This document shows positions 9,467-18,347 of a DNA stretch of 53,905 bases, piece by piece. The stretch is from an uncultured bacterium (GTDB lineage: Bacteria > Actinomycetota > Coriobacteriia > Coriobacteriales > Coriobacteriaceae): NCBI GenBank assembly GCA_958349055.1, contig CATWBO010000013.1, forward strand, positions 1 through 53,905, written 5' to 3'. The notes under the pieces were generated by a model. That model searched no databases. It was not told the DNA's origin and saw only the letters and a list, made by a program, of their open reading frames with translations. The number at the start of each line of letters is the position of its first letter. Positions within the stretch are counted from its first letter, which is position 1. The translations under genes and the position numbers were made by a program.

Positions 9467-10571
9467 AATGACCGTTGCTATTGCAGCCGGCGGCACGGCA
9501 GGACACATTAACCCCGCGCTCGCCCTGGCCGAAGAGCTGCGTGACCGTGGCCACCACGTTGTGTTCGTGGGTCAGTCGCGCAAGCTCGAGGGTCGTCTGG
9601 TCCCCGAGGCTGGGTTTGATTTTGTGCCCATTACGGTTACGGGCTTCGACCGCTCCCGTCCTTGGACGGCGCTGACCTCGCTGTGGCGTGTCAACAAGGC
9701 CAAGTGTGCGCTCGCCAGTCATTTCTCAAAGGTCGGCAAGCCCGATGCCGCCATCGGTTTTGGTGCCTATGTCGAGGTTCCGCTGCTGGGGTGGTGCAAG
9801 GGCGCGGGCGTTCCGTATCTGCTGCATGAACAGAACTCTGTTCCGGGCCTGGCCAACAAGATGATGAACTCCCACGCCGCCCGCGTGTGCATCTCGGTGC
9901 CGGCAGCGCGCGCGGTCTTTGAGCGCGAAGGTGACCCTGACCACGTGCTCATGACCGGCAACCCCGTACGTCGCTCGGTGATCGAGGGCGATCGCGCTCG
10001 CGGCCGCAAGGCACTTGGCGTTCCCGAGGACGCTACGCTGCTGCTCGTCTTTGGCGGTTCACTTGGCGCCCAGCACCTCAACGAGCGCGTGGCTTCGCTC
10101 AAAAACGAGCTGCTTTCGCGCAAGAACCTCTATGTGTTGCATTCGACGGGTGCCGACGGCTTTGAGGAGACCGAGCGCGCTTTGGCGCTGACGCCCGAGG
10201 AGGAGAAGCGTTATCGCGTCCAGCCTTACATCGACAACATGGGCGATATGCTGGCTGCTGCCGATTTGGTGCTCTCGCGTTCGGGCGCATCGAGCGTGGC
10301 CGAGATCGCTGCGCTCGCCGTGCCCTCGGTGCTCGTGCCGTATCCGCATGCGACGGCCGACCACCAAACCACCAATGCCCGTTATCTGGTCGACGCCGGG
10401 GCCGGCGTGCTCTGCGCCGATGCCGATATCGACGGTTCTGCCTTTGCCGATGAGCTGCTGCACCTGGTCGATGACGTGGCGGCGCGCGACGCCATGCGTC
10501 AGGCGGCGCGTGGTCTGGCTCAGGATAGGGCCGCCGCTCTTCTGGCCGATGCGGTAGAGGGTTTGCGTTAG
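9456..10571 (+). CDS. murG: UDP-N-acetylglucosamine--lipid I transferase MurG
   Basis: MurG is a peripheral GT-B glycosyltransferase that turns lipid I into lipid II on the inner face of the membrane. The 371-residue product has the N-terminal glycine-rich AAGGTAGHINPALALAEEL, GFGAYVEVP, LHEQNSVPG, GGSLGAQHLNE and the C-terminal donor site SGASSVAEIAALAVPSVLVPYPHA (given here in parts: SGASSVAEIAALA, VPSVLVPYPHA), all standard. The ATG at 9456 is preceded by CGAAGGGA at 9443-9450. A GTG at 9438 would also be in frame but has no better RBS. The start lies inside the ftsW tail, so the two are translationally coupled. Confidence 0.97.
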   Translation: MTDKMTVAIAAGGTAGHINPALALAEELRDRGHHVVFVGQSRKLEGRLVPEAGFDFVPITVTGFDRSRPWTALTSLWRVNKAKCALASHFSKVGKPDAAIGFGAYVEVPLLGWCKGAGVPYLLHEQNSVPGLANKMMNSHAARVCISVPAARAVFEREGDPDHVLMTGNPVRRSVIEGDRARGRKALGVPEDATLLLVFGGSLGAQHLNERVASLKNELLSRKNLYVLHSTGADGFEETERALALTPEEEKRYRVQPYIDNMGDMLAAADLVLSRSGASSVAEIAALAVPSVLVPYPHATADHQTTNARYLVDAGAGVLCADADIDGSAFADELLHLVDDVAARDAMRQAARGLAQDRAAALLADAVEGLR

Positions 10572-10668
10572 TTAGACGGGATATCGTCGGTCGCCCTCGC
10601 GCTGATGCAGTAGGTGCGGTACAGTTAACGGGTTACAGGCAGTGTTTACGCAAGGAGTACACGAGCAC

Positions 10669-12087
10669 ATGGCTGATTCCCAGACTGCAACCTCCGCGCC
10701 CGAGTTTAAGAGCGCCCACTTTATCGGTATCGGCGGCGCCGGCATGAGCGGCATCGCCCTCGTTCTGCACGAGCGCGGTTATGCCGTTACCGGCTCCGAC
10801 CTTAAGACGTCACGTTATATCCGCCAGCTTACCCGCGCTGGTGTGAAGGTGCACGTGGGCCATGAGGCAGCCACGATCGACGAGGTCAAGCCCGACGTGG
10901 TTGTTGTCTCCACCGCTATTCCGGAGTCCAACCCTGAGCTCGTGCGCGCTCGCGAGCTGGGCATTCCCGTGTGGCCCCGTGCTAAGATGCTCTCTGCTTT
11001 GGGCCACGGCTACACTACCGTCGCCGTTGCCGGCACGCATGGCAAGACCACCACGTCTTCGATGTGCGCCACCATGCTCGACCGCATGGGTCTGGATCCG
11101 AGCTTCTTGATCGGCGGCATCGTCGAGGGCTATGACACGAACGGCAAGAACGGCTCGGGCGACTACTTTGTCGCCGAGGCCGACGAGTCCGACAGCTCCT
11201 TCCTGTTCCTGAACCCCAACGTGGTCATTGTGACCAACGTCGAGGCCGACCACCTCGATCACTATTCGGGTATCGAGGAGATCGAGGCAACTTTCGCCAA
11301 ATTCATGAGCCTGGTGGGCGAGGACGGTACCGTCATCGTCTGCGGCGAGGACCCGCATCTGGTCGAGCTCGCCAAGTCGACGGGCCGTCACGTGCTTTCC
11401 TACGGCTTTGCCGAGAGCAACGACATCGTCTGCGTGCACCCGGATGTCAAGGGCATCCAGAGTGACTTTATCGTTCGCTTTGAGGACGGCACTGAGCACG
11501 CTGTGGAGATCAAGAGCAACCCCGGTCGCCACAACATGCTCAACGCCACGGCTGTGCTCACCGTCGCCCATGTCCTGGGCCTTGACATCGACGCCGCCGC
11601 CAAGGCGCTCTCGAGCTTTGAGGGCGTCCGCCGTCGCTTTACCCACGTGGGCGATATCGATGGCATCACCGTGGTCGATGATTACGGCCATCACCCCACC
11701 GAGATCAAGGCGACGCTTGCTGCCGCTTCGTCGCTGGGCTACAAACACGTCGACGTCGTGTTCCAGCCGCACCGCTATTCGCGCCTGCAGGCCCTGTGCG
11801 ACGACTTTGCCGATGCATTTGCCAATGCCGATAAGCTGCTGCTGATTGATGTGTTCTCGGCTGGCGAGATGCCCATTCCGGGTGTCACCTCTAAGATGCT
11901 CGCCGATACCGTGCGCGCCAAGCATCCTGGCAAGGAGGTCGTGTACTGCTCCAGCCGTCTTGAGCTCAATCAGGAGCTCGAGCAGATGGTGGGCGAGGGC
12001 GACCTGCTGCTCACCATGGGCGCCGGTGACGTTACGACCGTCGGTCCCGAATTTATCGAGTATCTGACTGCCAAGAAAGACGCTTAA
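10669..12087 (+). CDS. murC: UDP-N-acetylmuramate--L-alanine ligase MurC
   Basis: MurC attaches L-alanine to UDP-MurNAc, the first step of stem-peptide synthesis. The 472-residue protein shows HFIGIGGAGMSGIA at the N-terminus, the ATP loop GTHGKTTTSSM, EADESDSSFLFLNP, NVEADHLDHY, and DDYGHHPTEIKATL with FQPHRYSRL, all MurC signatures. The length is normal. The ATG at 10669 has the RBS CAAGGAG at 10651-10657. A GTG at 10642 is in frame but less well supported. A 97-base gap separates it from murG, and murB follows after 5 bases. Confidence 0.97.
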   Translation: MADSQTATSAPEFKSAHFIGIGGAGMSGIALVLHERGYAVTGSDLKTSRYIRQLTRAGVKVHVGHEAATIDEVKPDVVVVSTAIPESNPELVRARELGIPVWPRAKMLSALGHGYTTVAVAGTHGKTTTSSMCATMLDRMGLDPSFLIGGIVEGYDTNGKNGSGDYFVAEADESDSSFLFLNPNVVIVTNVEADHLDHYSGIEEIEATFAKFMSLVGEDGTVIVCGEDPHLVELAKSTGRHVLSYGFAESNDIVCVHPDVKGIQSDFIVRFEDGTEHAVEIKSNPGRHNMLNATAVLTVAHVLGLDIDAAAKALSSFEGVRRRFTHVGDIDGITVVDDYGHHPTEIKATLAAASSLGYKHVDVVFQPHRYSRLQALCDDFADAFANADKLLLIDVFSAGEMPIPGVTSKMLADTVRAKHPGKEVVYCSSRLELNQELEQMVGEGDLLLTMGAGDVTTVGPEFIEYLTAKKDA

Positions 12088-12092
12088 GACTA

Positions 12093-13004
12093 ATGGGTCT
12101 GTTTAACGCCGTCATGGCGCTCTCGGGCATGATCGACACGGATGTGATCGAGGACGAGCGCCTTGCGCGTCATACGAGCTATCGTATCGGCGGCAAGGCC
12201 GACCTCTTTGTGACGTGCCATAGCTATCATGCCCTCCGCCGCGCCGTGGCGGTGCTCGATCGCGAGCAGGTGCCGTGGGTCATCATCGGCAAGGGCTCCA
12301 ATCTGCTGGTTGCCGATGGCGGTTATCGCGGTGCCGTCATTTCGCTCGGACGTGAGTTTCAGCGCACGGTTGTTGCCGATGACGGTTGTACGCTGACGGT
12401 CGGTGCGGGCGTGATGTTTGCGCGCCTGGTCAACGATGCCCTGTCGCGTAGCCTCTCGGGCCTTGAGTTTGCCGTTGGCATCCCTGGTTCGGTCGGCGGT
12501 GCGATATCTATGAATGCCGGCACACGGACCGAGTGGATTGGCTCGCTGGTTGAGGATGTCGTAACGTTTGACCCGGCATCCGGCATCAAGCATTATGCGG
12601 GGTCCGAGATCACTTGGGGCTACCGCGAATGTAGTCTTCCCCGCAATGAGATCATCCTCGAATGCGTGCTCAAGCTTAAACCGGCGCCCAAGGCCGACAT
12701 TCGCGAGCGCATGGAGCGGTACCTGACGAGGCGCAAGCGTACGCAGCCCATGGGTCGCGCATCCTGCGGGTCGGTCTTTCGCAATCCTCCCGATGCGAGT
12801 GTGGGCAAGCTTATCGAGGATTGTGGATTAAAGGGTTTTTCGATTGGCGGCGCGGAAGTTTCGCCCGTTCACGCTAATTTTATCGTTAATAACGGAACTG
12901 CCTCGGCCGATGACGTTGCCGCGGTTATCAGACATGTGCACGGAAAGGTGAGGGAGGCGTATGGCATCGAGCTCAGACCGGAAGTTAAATTCCTCGGCTT
13001 CTAG
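12093..13004 (+). CDS. murB: UDP-N-acetylenolpyruvoylglucosamine reductase MurB
   Basis: MurB is an FAD enzyme that reduces UDP-GlcNAc-enolpyruvate to UDP-MurNAc with NADPH. The 303-residue protein has HTSYRIGGKADLF, IGKGSNLLVADGG and GLEFAVGIPGSVGGAISMNAG (the flavin-binding core), then GRASCGSVFRNP with the expected catalytic serine, and HANFIVNNG. The size matches the shorter type II MurB. It starts 5 bases after murC with a weak RBS, so coupling is likely; ATGs at 12114 and 12129 are less likely. Its last 44 bases overlap the start of ftsQ. Confidence 0.95.
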   Translation: MGLFNAVMALSGMIDTDVIEDERLARHTSYRIGGKADLFVTCHSYHALRRAVAVLDREQVPWVIIGKGSNLLVADGGYRGAVISLGREFQRTVVADDGCTLTVGAGVMFARLVNDALSRSLSGLEFAVGIPGSVGGAISMNAGTRTEWIGSLVEDVVTFDPASGIKHYAGSEITWGYRECSLPRNEIILECVLKLKPAPKADIRERMERYLTRRKRTQPMGRASCGSVFRNPPDASVGKLIEDCGLKGFSIGGAEVSPVHANFIVNNGTASADDVAAVIRHVHGKVREAYGIELRPEVKFLGF

Positions 13005-14217
13005 AGCATCGAAACCCACCTTCCGCCGCGCCGGAGGGCGTTCCGGCGCGCCCGCCAAACCTCAAAGCAATACCGTCGCGCACTCTAAGTCTGTCGGGCA
13101 TGCTCGACAGACCAGTCGACCGGTCGTCGGCTCGCAGCTCGGTAATCGTCCGGCCGCAAAAAAGTCCTCGCGTCCCTCGGTGACGTCAAAGCCTGCTATG
13201 GGCGCCAAGCCTGCCCGTCCCATGGCAACTCCCAAGCCCTCGACGGGAACTAAAGCGGCGCGTCCAGGCCGCACGCTGGGCGCATCGAAACCGCGCTCGC
13301 TGATATCGGTGCCGGCTACCGCCAAGAAGCCTTCGAGTAAAAAAGGCTTCAACCCGTTATCTTCACTTGGAGCGATGGCAAATAAAACATCAGATGCCGC
13401 TTCTGTCGTTACCGGCAAAGGCAAAATCGTGGGCGGCGTTCTGGCCGTCTTGGCCGTGCTCGTCGTCGTTGCCATCGTGGTGATCAACTCTGGATTGTTT
13501 ACTGCCACTGATATTCAGATTCAAGGCAGCGAGCACGTGACGAAGCACGATGCTATCCAGCTGATCGACTTGCCCGAGGGAACGTCGCTTTTTAACGTCG
13601 ATCCCGACCAGATTACCGAGGATCTCAAGCAGAACCCGTGGGTCTCGGGCGTGGATGTCCAGCGCCAGTTTCCCCATACGCTTATCATCACGCCGACGGA
13701 GCGTAAGGTTATCGCCATTGCGTATATCAGTTCCGACGACCTTGCCTGGGCTATCGGAGATGATGACACCTGGATCGCTCCGCTGTCGACGTCGGTCGAA
13801 GTGGACGACCAGGGCAACGTCATCACGACAGGGCAGGGCTCAAATACCTTGACCGGAATCGATGCCGCGCTGGCGCTCGCCAAGCATTATGGCGCGGTTT
13901 TGTTGACTGATGTCTCGGCGGATGTCGCTCCGGTTTCCGGCCAGGCGGTGAACTCCAAAGCCGTTAAGGCCGGCCTGGATTATGTGCGTGGTTTTTCGAG
14001 CGAGTTCTTGGGACAAGTCAAGGATATTTCCACGCCTTCGGTCGAAGCCATCTCGGCAAACCTCAATAACGGCATTGAGGTGTCGCTGGGCGATTCGGAC
14101 GATATCGCCAAGAAGGAACGCGTGGTTACCAAGTTGCTTTCGCAGGTAGAGGGCGTAACGTATATCAATGTGCGCTCTCCGGGCAACTACACTTTTAGGA
14201 ATGCTCCGACCTCGTAG
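12961..14217 (+). CDS. ftsQ: Cell division protein FtsQ/DivIB with POTRA domain
   Basis: FtsQ (DivIB) is a bitopic division protein that forms a complex with FtsL and FtsB/DivIC. The 418-residue product has an unusually long cytoplasmic N-terminus of about 150 residues rich in Lys, Pro, Ser and Ala. One membrane helix follows near 155-178, then a POTRA domain starting at about 182 (TDIQIQGSEHVTKHDAIQ, then LFNVDPDQ and NPWVSGVDVQRQFPHTL). A beta domain completes it. The ATG at 12961 has AGGGAGG at 12951-12957 and lies inside murB. Its place between murB and ftsZ fits actinobacterial dcw clusters. Confidence 0.92.
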   Translation: MASSSDRKLNSSASRASKPTFRRAGGRSGAPAKPQSNTVAHSKSVGHARQTSRPVVGSQLGNRPAAKKSSRPSVTSKPAMGAKPARPMATPKPSTGTKAARPGRTLGASKPRSLISVPATAKKPSSKKGFNPLSSLGAMANKTSDAASVVTGKGKIVGGVLAVLAVLVVVAIVVINSGLFTATDIQIQGSEHVTKHDAIQLIDLPEGTSLFNVDPDQITEDLKQNPWVSGVDVQRQFPHTLIITPTERKVIAIAYISSDDLAWAIGDDDTWIAPLSTSVEVDDQGNVITTGQGSNTLTGIDAALALAKHYGAVLLTDVSADVAPVSGQAVNSKAVKAGLDYVRGFSSEFLGQVKDISTPSVEAISANLNNGIEVSLGDSDDIAKKERVVTKLLSQVEGVTYINVRSPGNYTFRNAPTS

Positions 14218-14416
14218 CGCTGGTTGATGCTTTGTTGAGGGGCCATACCACGCCGTTTATCTGGTTTGTTTGGTTTTCACGGTCAATTATTTGACTGATA
14301 CGTTCATAATGTGCAAACATAATACGGTTTACCTTTGCATTTACTTTCAACCTGAAGGTTAATGTGCGCAGGGGTCGACCCATGCTATGGCTATAACCTT
14401 TGTTCGGAGGACCGAC
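14218..14416 (+). promoter_or_regulatory. ftsZ upstream region with possible promoter
   Basis: This 199-base spacer is clearly more AT-rich than its neighbours and probably holds ftsZ promoter activity. TTGACT at 14291-14296 could be a -35, but the best -10-like CATAAT (14318-14323) is 21 bases away, longer than the standard 17. TATAAC at 14392-14397 is another -10 candidate. The strong RBS CGGAGG at 14405-14410 precedes the ATG at 14417. No ftsA remnant is visible. Confidence 0.35.
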
Positions 14417-15571
14417 ATGCACGAGACAGAGATCAACAACTACCTTGCCGTCATTAAGGTGGTCGGCGTCGGCGGCGGCGGTACCAACGCGGTCAATCGA
14501 ATGATCGAAGAGGGCATCCGCGGCGTCGAGTTTGTTGCCATCAACACCGATGCTCAGGCGCTCGCGATCTCTGATGCCGATATCAAGGTGCACATCGGCA
14601 CCGACCTTACCCGCGGCCTGGGCGCCGGCGCCAACCCCGAGGTTGGCCGCAAGGCTGCCGATGAGTCCCGCGACGACATTGCCGAGGCGCTCGCTGGCGC
14701 CGACATGGTGTTTATCACCTGCGGTGAGGGCGGTGGCACCGGTACCGGCGCTGCTCCCATCGTTGCCGATATCGCGATGAACGAGGTCGGCGCACTGACC
14801 GTCGCCGTCGTGACCAAGCCCTTCACCTTCGAGGGCCGCAAGCGCAAGAAGAGCGCCGAGGAGGGCATCAAGACCCTCTCCGATTGCGTCGACACCATGA
14901 TCGTCATCCCTAACGATAAGCTGCTCGACATCGCCGAGAAGAAGACCACCATGCTCGAGGCCTTCGCGATTGCCGATGGCGTCCTTTCCCAGGGCACCCA
15001 GGGCATCACCGACCTCATCACCGTCCCCGGTATCATCAACCTGGACTTCGCCGATGTTAAGACCATCATGAAGCAGGCCGGTACCGCCATGATGGGTATC
15101 GGTACCTCTTCTGGGGATACTCGTGCCGTCGACGCTGCCCAGCAGGCCATCTCCAGCCCGCTGCTCGAGAGCTCCATCGATGGTGCCACGCGCGTGCTGC
15201 TCTCCATCGCTGGTTCCAAGGACCTGGGCATCCAGGAGATCAGCGACGCCGCCGACGTTGTCGCCAACGCCGTCGACCCCGAGGCGAACATCATCTTCGG
15301 TACCGTTGTCGACGAGTCCCTGGGCGATCAGGTGCGTATCACCGTTATCGCTACGGGCTTCTCCGATTCCAACGTCAACCGTCAGGACGAGCTCTTTGCT
15401 GCTCAGCAGTCTCAGAGCAAGGCCGCTGCCTCCGCTGAGCCGCAGCGCACCGCTCCGGCTGCCAGCCCGGCTCAGGCCGCTCCGACCCGCAACGTCGGTG
15501 GTACCGAGCTGCCCAACTTTGGCAACGACCAGTTCGAGCTTCCCGACTTCCTGAAGCGCGGTAGCTTCTAG
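14417..15571 (+). CDS. ftsZ: Cell division GTPase FtsZ
   Basis: FtsZ is the tubulin-like GTPase that forms the cytokinetic ring. The 384-residue protein has VVGVGGGGTNAVNRM near the N-terminus, the tubulin signature GGGTGTGAAP near residue 109-118, and VIPNDKLLDI in the core. A Gln/Ala/Ser/Pro linker (about 325-370) ends in the conserved C-terminal peptide ELPDFLKRGSF, the docking site for tethers such as SepF. The ATG at 14417 follows CGGAGG with a 6-base gap and is preferred to the in-frame ATG at 14387. A terminator follows directly. Confidence 0.98.
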   Translation: MHETEINNYLAVIKVVGVGGGGTNAVNRMIEEGIRGVEFVAINTDAQALAISDADIKVHIGTDLTRGLGAGANPEVGRKAADESRDDIAEALAGADMVFITCGEGGGTGTGAAPIVADIAMNEVGALTVAVVTKPFTFEGRKRKKSAEEGIKTLSDCVDTMIVIPNDKLLDIAEKKTTMLEAFAIADGVLSQGTQGITDLITVPGIINLDFADVKTIMKQAGTAMMGIGTSSGDTRAVDAAQQAISSPLLESSIDGATRVLLSIAGSKDLGIQEISDAADVVANAVDPEANIIFGTVVDESLGDQVRITVIATGFSDSNVNRQDELFAAQQSQSKAAASAEPQRTAPAASPAQAAPTRNVGGTELPNFGNDQFELPDFLKRGSF

Positions 15572-15593
15572 TTCGTTTTTCTTAACGACCTGC

Positions 15594-15630
15594 ACGGGGT
15601 GTGTCCATTTGGATGCACCCCGTTTTGTTT
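15594..15630 (+). terminator. Rho-independent terminator after ftsZ
   Basis: A stem ACGGGGTG (with G·T pairing) at 15594-15602 pairs with CACCCCGT at 15616-15623. The loop is about 13 bases and is followed by a T-rich stretch TTTTGTTT. It marks the end of the dcw transcript proper, 22 bases after the ftsZ stop. Confidence 0.85.
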
Positions 15631-15717
15631 CTCGTTTGTAAACGAAAGCCTCCAATCTCCTTACGTTCCCTTTACGTTTGGTCCCTACCGCTGCGGGTAT
15701 CCTTTTAAGGAAGTATG

Positions 15718-15740
15718 ACAGCCGTATAAACGCTGGCTGT
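15718..15740 (+). promoter_or_regulatory. Small hairpin in the pgeF leader
   Basis: ACAGCC at 15718-15723 pairs with GGCTGT at 15735-15740 across an 11-base loop, about 40 bases before the pgeF start. There is no T-run, so it is not a terminator. Its role is unknown; it may stabilise the 5' end of the pgeF-pst transcript. Confidence 0.35.
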
Positions 15741-15782
15741 AGCGGCGATGCCGCGGTACTTGTGTTATTAGGAGGCTTTAGT

Positions 15783-16583
15783 ATGGCAGCACGTGCGGAC
15801 AACGTTTCGCGTGTCGACCATGATGGAGTTACGTTGGTGGAGGGCGCGACATCCGATGTTCGCTTTGCCTTTACCGAGCGCACCGGTGGCGTTTCTGAAG
15901 ACGCGTACTCCTCGCTCAACCTGGGCTCGCATGTAGGCGATGACCCCTTTGCTGTTCAAGAAAATCGTCGTCGAGCGCTCGAAGCTATGGGCGCCACTGA
16001 GTGCGAGCATAATCTGCTCGTGCCCAATCAGGTACATGGTGACCATATCGTTACGGTGACTTCGAACGGCGCCGACGATCTTGAGGCTGTTCGCGAGCAG
16101 ATTGCCGAGGGCTGCGATGCCATCGTCTGTACGGCCCATGACGTGCCCGTGCTGCTCTGCTTTGCTGACTGCGTTCCCGTGGTGCTGGTGGCCCCCGGCG
16201 GATTTGCCGTGGTGCACTCCGGTTGGAAGGGCACGATTACACGTATTTCTGCCAAGGCGTGCCAGGCGCTTTGCGATGCTGTCGGCTGCGATGCGAGCGA
16301 CGTTTCCGCCTATATCGGCCCCCATATCTTGGCTGACGAATATGAGGTATCCCAGGAACTCATGGACCGCTTTGCCGCCGAGTTTTCGTGCATCGATGCG
16401 AGTGCCTCTCGCATGCTCGATCTTTCCGCTGCCATTTGTGAGGCGCTGGTAGATGCCGGTGTGGACGCGGATAATATCGTGGATACCCAGCTTTCGACTG
16501 TGCGTCAGAACGACCGCTTTTATTCCTACCGTAACGAGGACGGCACCTGTGGGCGCCATGCTGCGATCGGCGTGATGCTATGA
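15783..16583 (+). CDS. pgeF: PgeF/YfiH-family multicopper oxidase-like protein (laccase-domain purine enzyme)
   Basis: This is the DUF152/LACC1 family, described as peptidoglycan editing factor PgeF in E. coli and as a zinc-dependent purine nucleoside phosphorylase/adenosine deaminase in other members. The 266-residue protein has the three metal-ligand blocks: NQVHGDHIV (His), LLCFADCVPVVL (Cys) and AVVHSGWKGT (His). It also has GPHI and a C-terminal CGRHAAIGVML. ATG at 15783 is chosen for the RBS AGGAGGC just upstream; the longer reading from 15678 has none. Its stop overlaps the pstS start (ATGA), which is unusual for a gene that normally precedes yggS. Confidence 0.9.
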   Translation: MAARADNVSRVDHDGVTLVEGATSDVRFAFTERTGGVSEDAYSSLNLGSHVGDDPFAVQENRRRALEAMGATECEHNLLVPNQVHGDHIVTVTSNGADDLEAVREQIAEGCDAIVCTAHDVPVLLCFADCVPVVLVAPGGFAVVHSGWKGTITRISAKACQALCDAVGCDASDVSAYIGPHILADEYEVSQELMDRFAAEFSCIDASASRMLDLSAAICEALVDAGVDADNIVDTQLSTVRQNDRFYSYRNEDGTCGRHAAIGVML

Positions 16584-17416
16584 GAAAGATCGTATCGGTC
16601 CTGAGCGCCGCTGTGCTTACGCTTACGCTGTGCGCCTGTTCTTCGGGATCTTCTACCTCTTCCATTACCGTGGCCGGCTCCACGACCTGTCTTCCTATCG
16701 CCGAGATTGCGGCAGAGGGCTTTAAGGAGGAGACCGGCATCGACGTGCTCGTCTCTGGTTTGGGCTCTTCCGCTGGCATCGAAGCCGTCAGCGCTGGCAC
16801 GGCCGATATCGCCAGCTCCTCCCGTGGACTCAATGCCGACGAACAGGATCTGGGCCTGACTCCCATCGTCATTGCCCACGACGGTATCGCGGTCATCGTG
16901 AACGACGATAACCCGGTCGATAACCTCTCGACCGAGCAGCTCCGCGATATTTACGCCGGTAAGATCACCAACTGGAAGGAAGTCGGCGGAGAGGACCTGA
17001 AGATCCAGGTCATCAACCGAGACGAGGCGTCCGGCACGCGTGAGGCCTTCCGCACCATCGTGATGGACGGCACCCCGTTCGATCGCCGCTCGGCCGTTCT
17101 TTCGGGCACGGGCCAGGTGCGCGACGTGGTATCTCGTTCGCGCGGGGCTATCGGCTACATTTCACTGGGCTTCGTCGATAGCCTCAACGCCAAGACCTCG
17201 GTCAAGGCCGTCTCGGTCAATCATGTTGAGGCGTCCGAGAAGACGGTCGCGAGTGGCGGCTATCCCATCTCGCGCGACCTTTACTTCTTTGTGAAGGGTG
17301 CGTCTTCGCAGCAGGCGCAGGATTACATCGACTACGTGACGTCCGAAAAGATGGACAAGCAGATTCGCGAGGCGGGCTTTATTCCCGTCACCAACGACGA
17401 GAAGGGGAGTGAGTAG
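16580..17416 (+). CDS. pstS: Phosphate ABC transporter substrate-binding lipoprotein PstS
   Basis: PstS captures inorganic phosphate outside the membrane and delivers it to PstCAB. The 278-residue precursor has a lipoprotein signal with two close cysteines (LTLCACSSGS); Cys20 fits the lipobox best. The phosphate-binding signatures VAGSTTCLPIAE, SSAGIEAVSAGTADIASSSR and NRDEASGTREAF follow. The ATG shares ATGA with the pgeF stop at 16580-16583, so pstS translation is coupled to pgeF. The pstC start follows almost at once. Confidence 0.96.
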   Translation: MRKIVSVLSAAVLTLTLCACSSGSSTSSITVAGSTTCLPIAEIAAEGFKEETGIDVLVSGLGSSAGIEAVSAGTADIASSSRGLNADEQDLGLTPIVIAHDGIAVIVNDDNPVDNLSTEQLRDIYAGKITNWKEVGGEDLKIQVINRDEASGTREAFRTIVMDGTPFDRRSAVLSGTGQVRDVVSRSRGAIGYISLGFVDSLNAKTSVKAVSVNHVEASEKTVASGGYPISRDLYFFVKGASSQQAQDYIDYVTSEKMDKQIREAGFIPVTNDEKGSE

Positions 17417-17417
17417 C

Positions 17418-18344
17418 ATGGAAGCACAGGAAAACTCCCAGACTGAACAGAATGCTCAGGCGCCCAAGAAGCGCGAGCTGGCGCTCGTATCGCGCAGCAC
17501 CTATATCAAGGAGAAGGCGCTGCAGTGGATCTTCTTTGCCTGCGCGTTCTTGGCGGTTGTTACCGTCATCCTGATTTTTGTCTTTACCACGTACTCGGCG
17601 CTGCCCGTCTTTACCGACATCGGTCTGGCGGATTTCTTTAGCTTTACGTGGGCGCCCTCTGAGGGCCACTACGGCATCGTGTCGCTGCTTGCCGGCTCGG
17701 GTCTGGTGACCGTCGGTGCGCTCGCCATGGGTGTGCCCCTGGGCGTGGGCACGGCCGTGTATCTGGTCGAGATCGCCGGCAAGCGCGTACGCAAGCTCAT
17801 CAGCCCTGCCGTTGACCTGTTGGCCGGCATCCCTTCTATCATCTATGGCTTCTTTGGCATGATCATCATCCGTCCGTTTATCGCGCAGGTGACCGGTGGT
17901 CTTGGTTTTGGTGCGCTGACGGCGTGGTTCGTGCTTGCCATCATGATCGTCCCTACCATCACCACGCTCACCATCGATGCCCTCAATTCTATTCCCATGG
18001 GTATTCGCGAGGCATCGTATGCCATGGGTGCTACTAAGTGGCAGACCATCTATAAGGTCGTGCTACCTGCCGCCAAGCTGGGTATCGTGGATGCGATCGT
18101 GCTGGGTATGGGCCGTGCCATCGGCGAGACCATGGCCGTGCTCATGGTCGTGGGTAACGCCCCGGTTATTCCCGACAGCATTGCGAGCCCCATCTCGACG
18201 CTCACGAGCCAGATCGCGCTCGATATGAGCTATTCCTCGGGTCTGCACCGCTCGGCGCTGTTCGGCATGGGCGTGGTCCTGTTTATCATCTCCGCCACGC
18301 TGGTGGGCGTCGTCCGTTTGATTTCCAAGAAGAAGAGGGGGTAG
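17418..18344 (+). CDS. pstC: Phosphate ABC transporter permease PstC
   Basis: PstC is one of the two membrane subunits of the high-affinity phosphate importer. The 308-residue protein has a charged cytoplasmic N-terminus and about six membrane helices. The ABC-permease EAA loop reads SIPMGIREASYAMGATKWQ (in parts: GIREASYAMGATKW) near residue 195, with GRAIGETMAVLMV after it. ATG at 17418 is chosen because GAAGGGGA precedes it; the GTG at 17409 inside the pstS end is less likely. pstA begins 3 bases after the stop. Confidence 0.96.
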   Translation: MEAQENSQTEQNAQAPKKRELALVSRSTYIKEKALQWIFFACAFLAVVTVILIFVFTTYSALPVFTDIGLADFFSFTWAPSEGHYGIVSLLAGSGLVTVGALAMGVPLGVGTAVYLVEIAGKRVRKLISPAVDLLAGIPSIIYGFFGMIIIRPFIAQVTGGLGFGALTAWFVLAIMIVPTITTLTIDALNSIPMGIREASYAMGATKWQTIYKVVLPAAKLGIVDAIVLGMGRAIGETMAVLMVVGNAPVIPDSIASPISTLTSQIALDMSYSSGLHRSALFGMGVVLFIISATLVGVVRLISKKKRG

Positions 18345-18347
18345 GCT

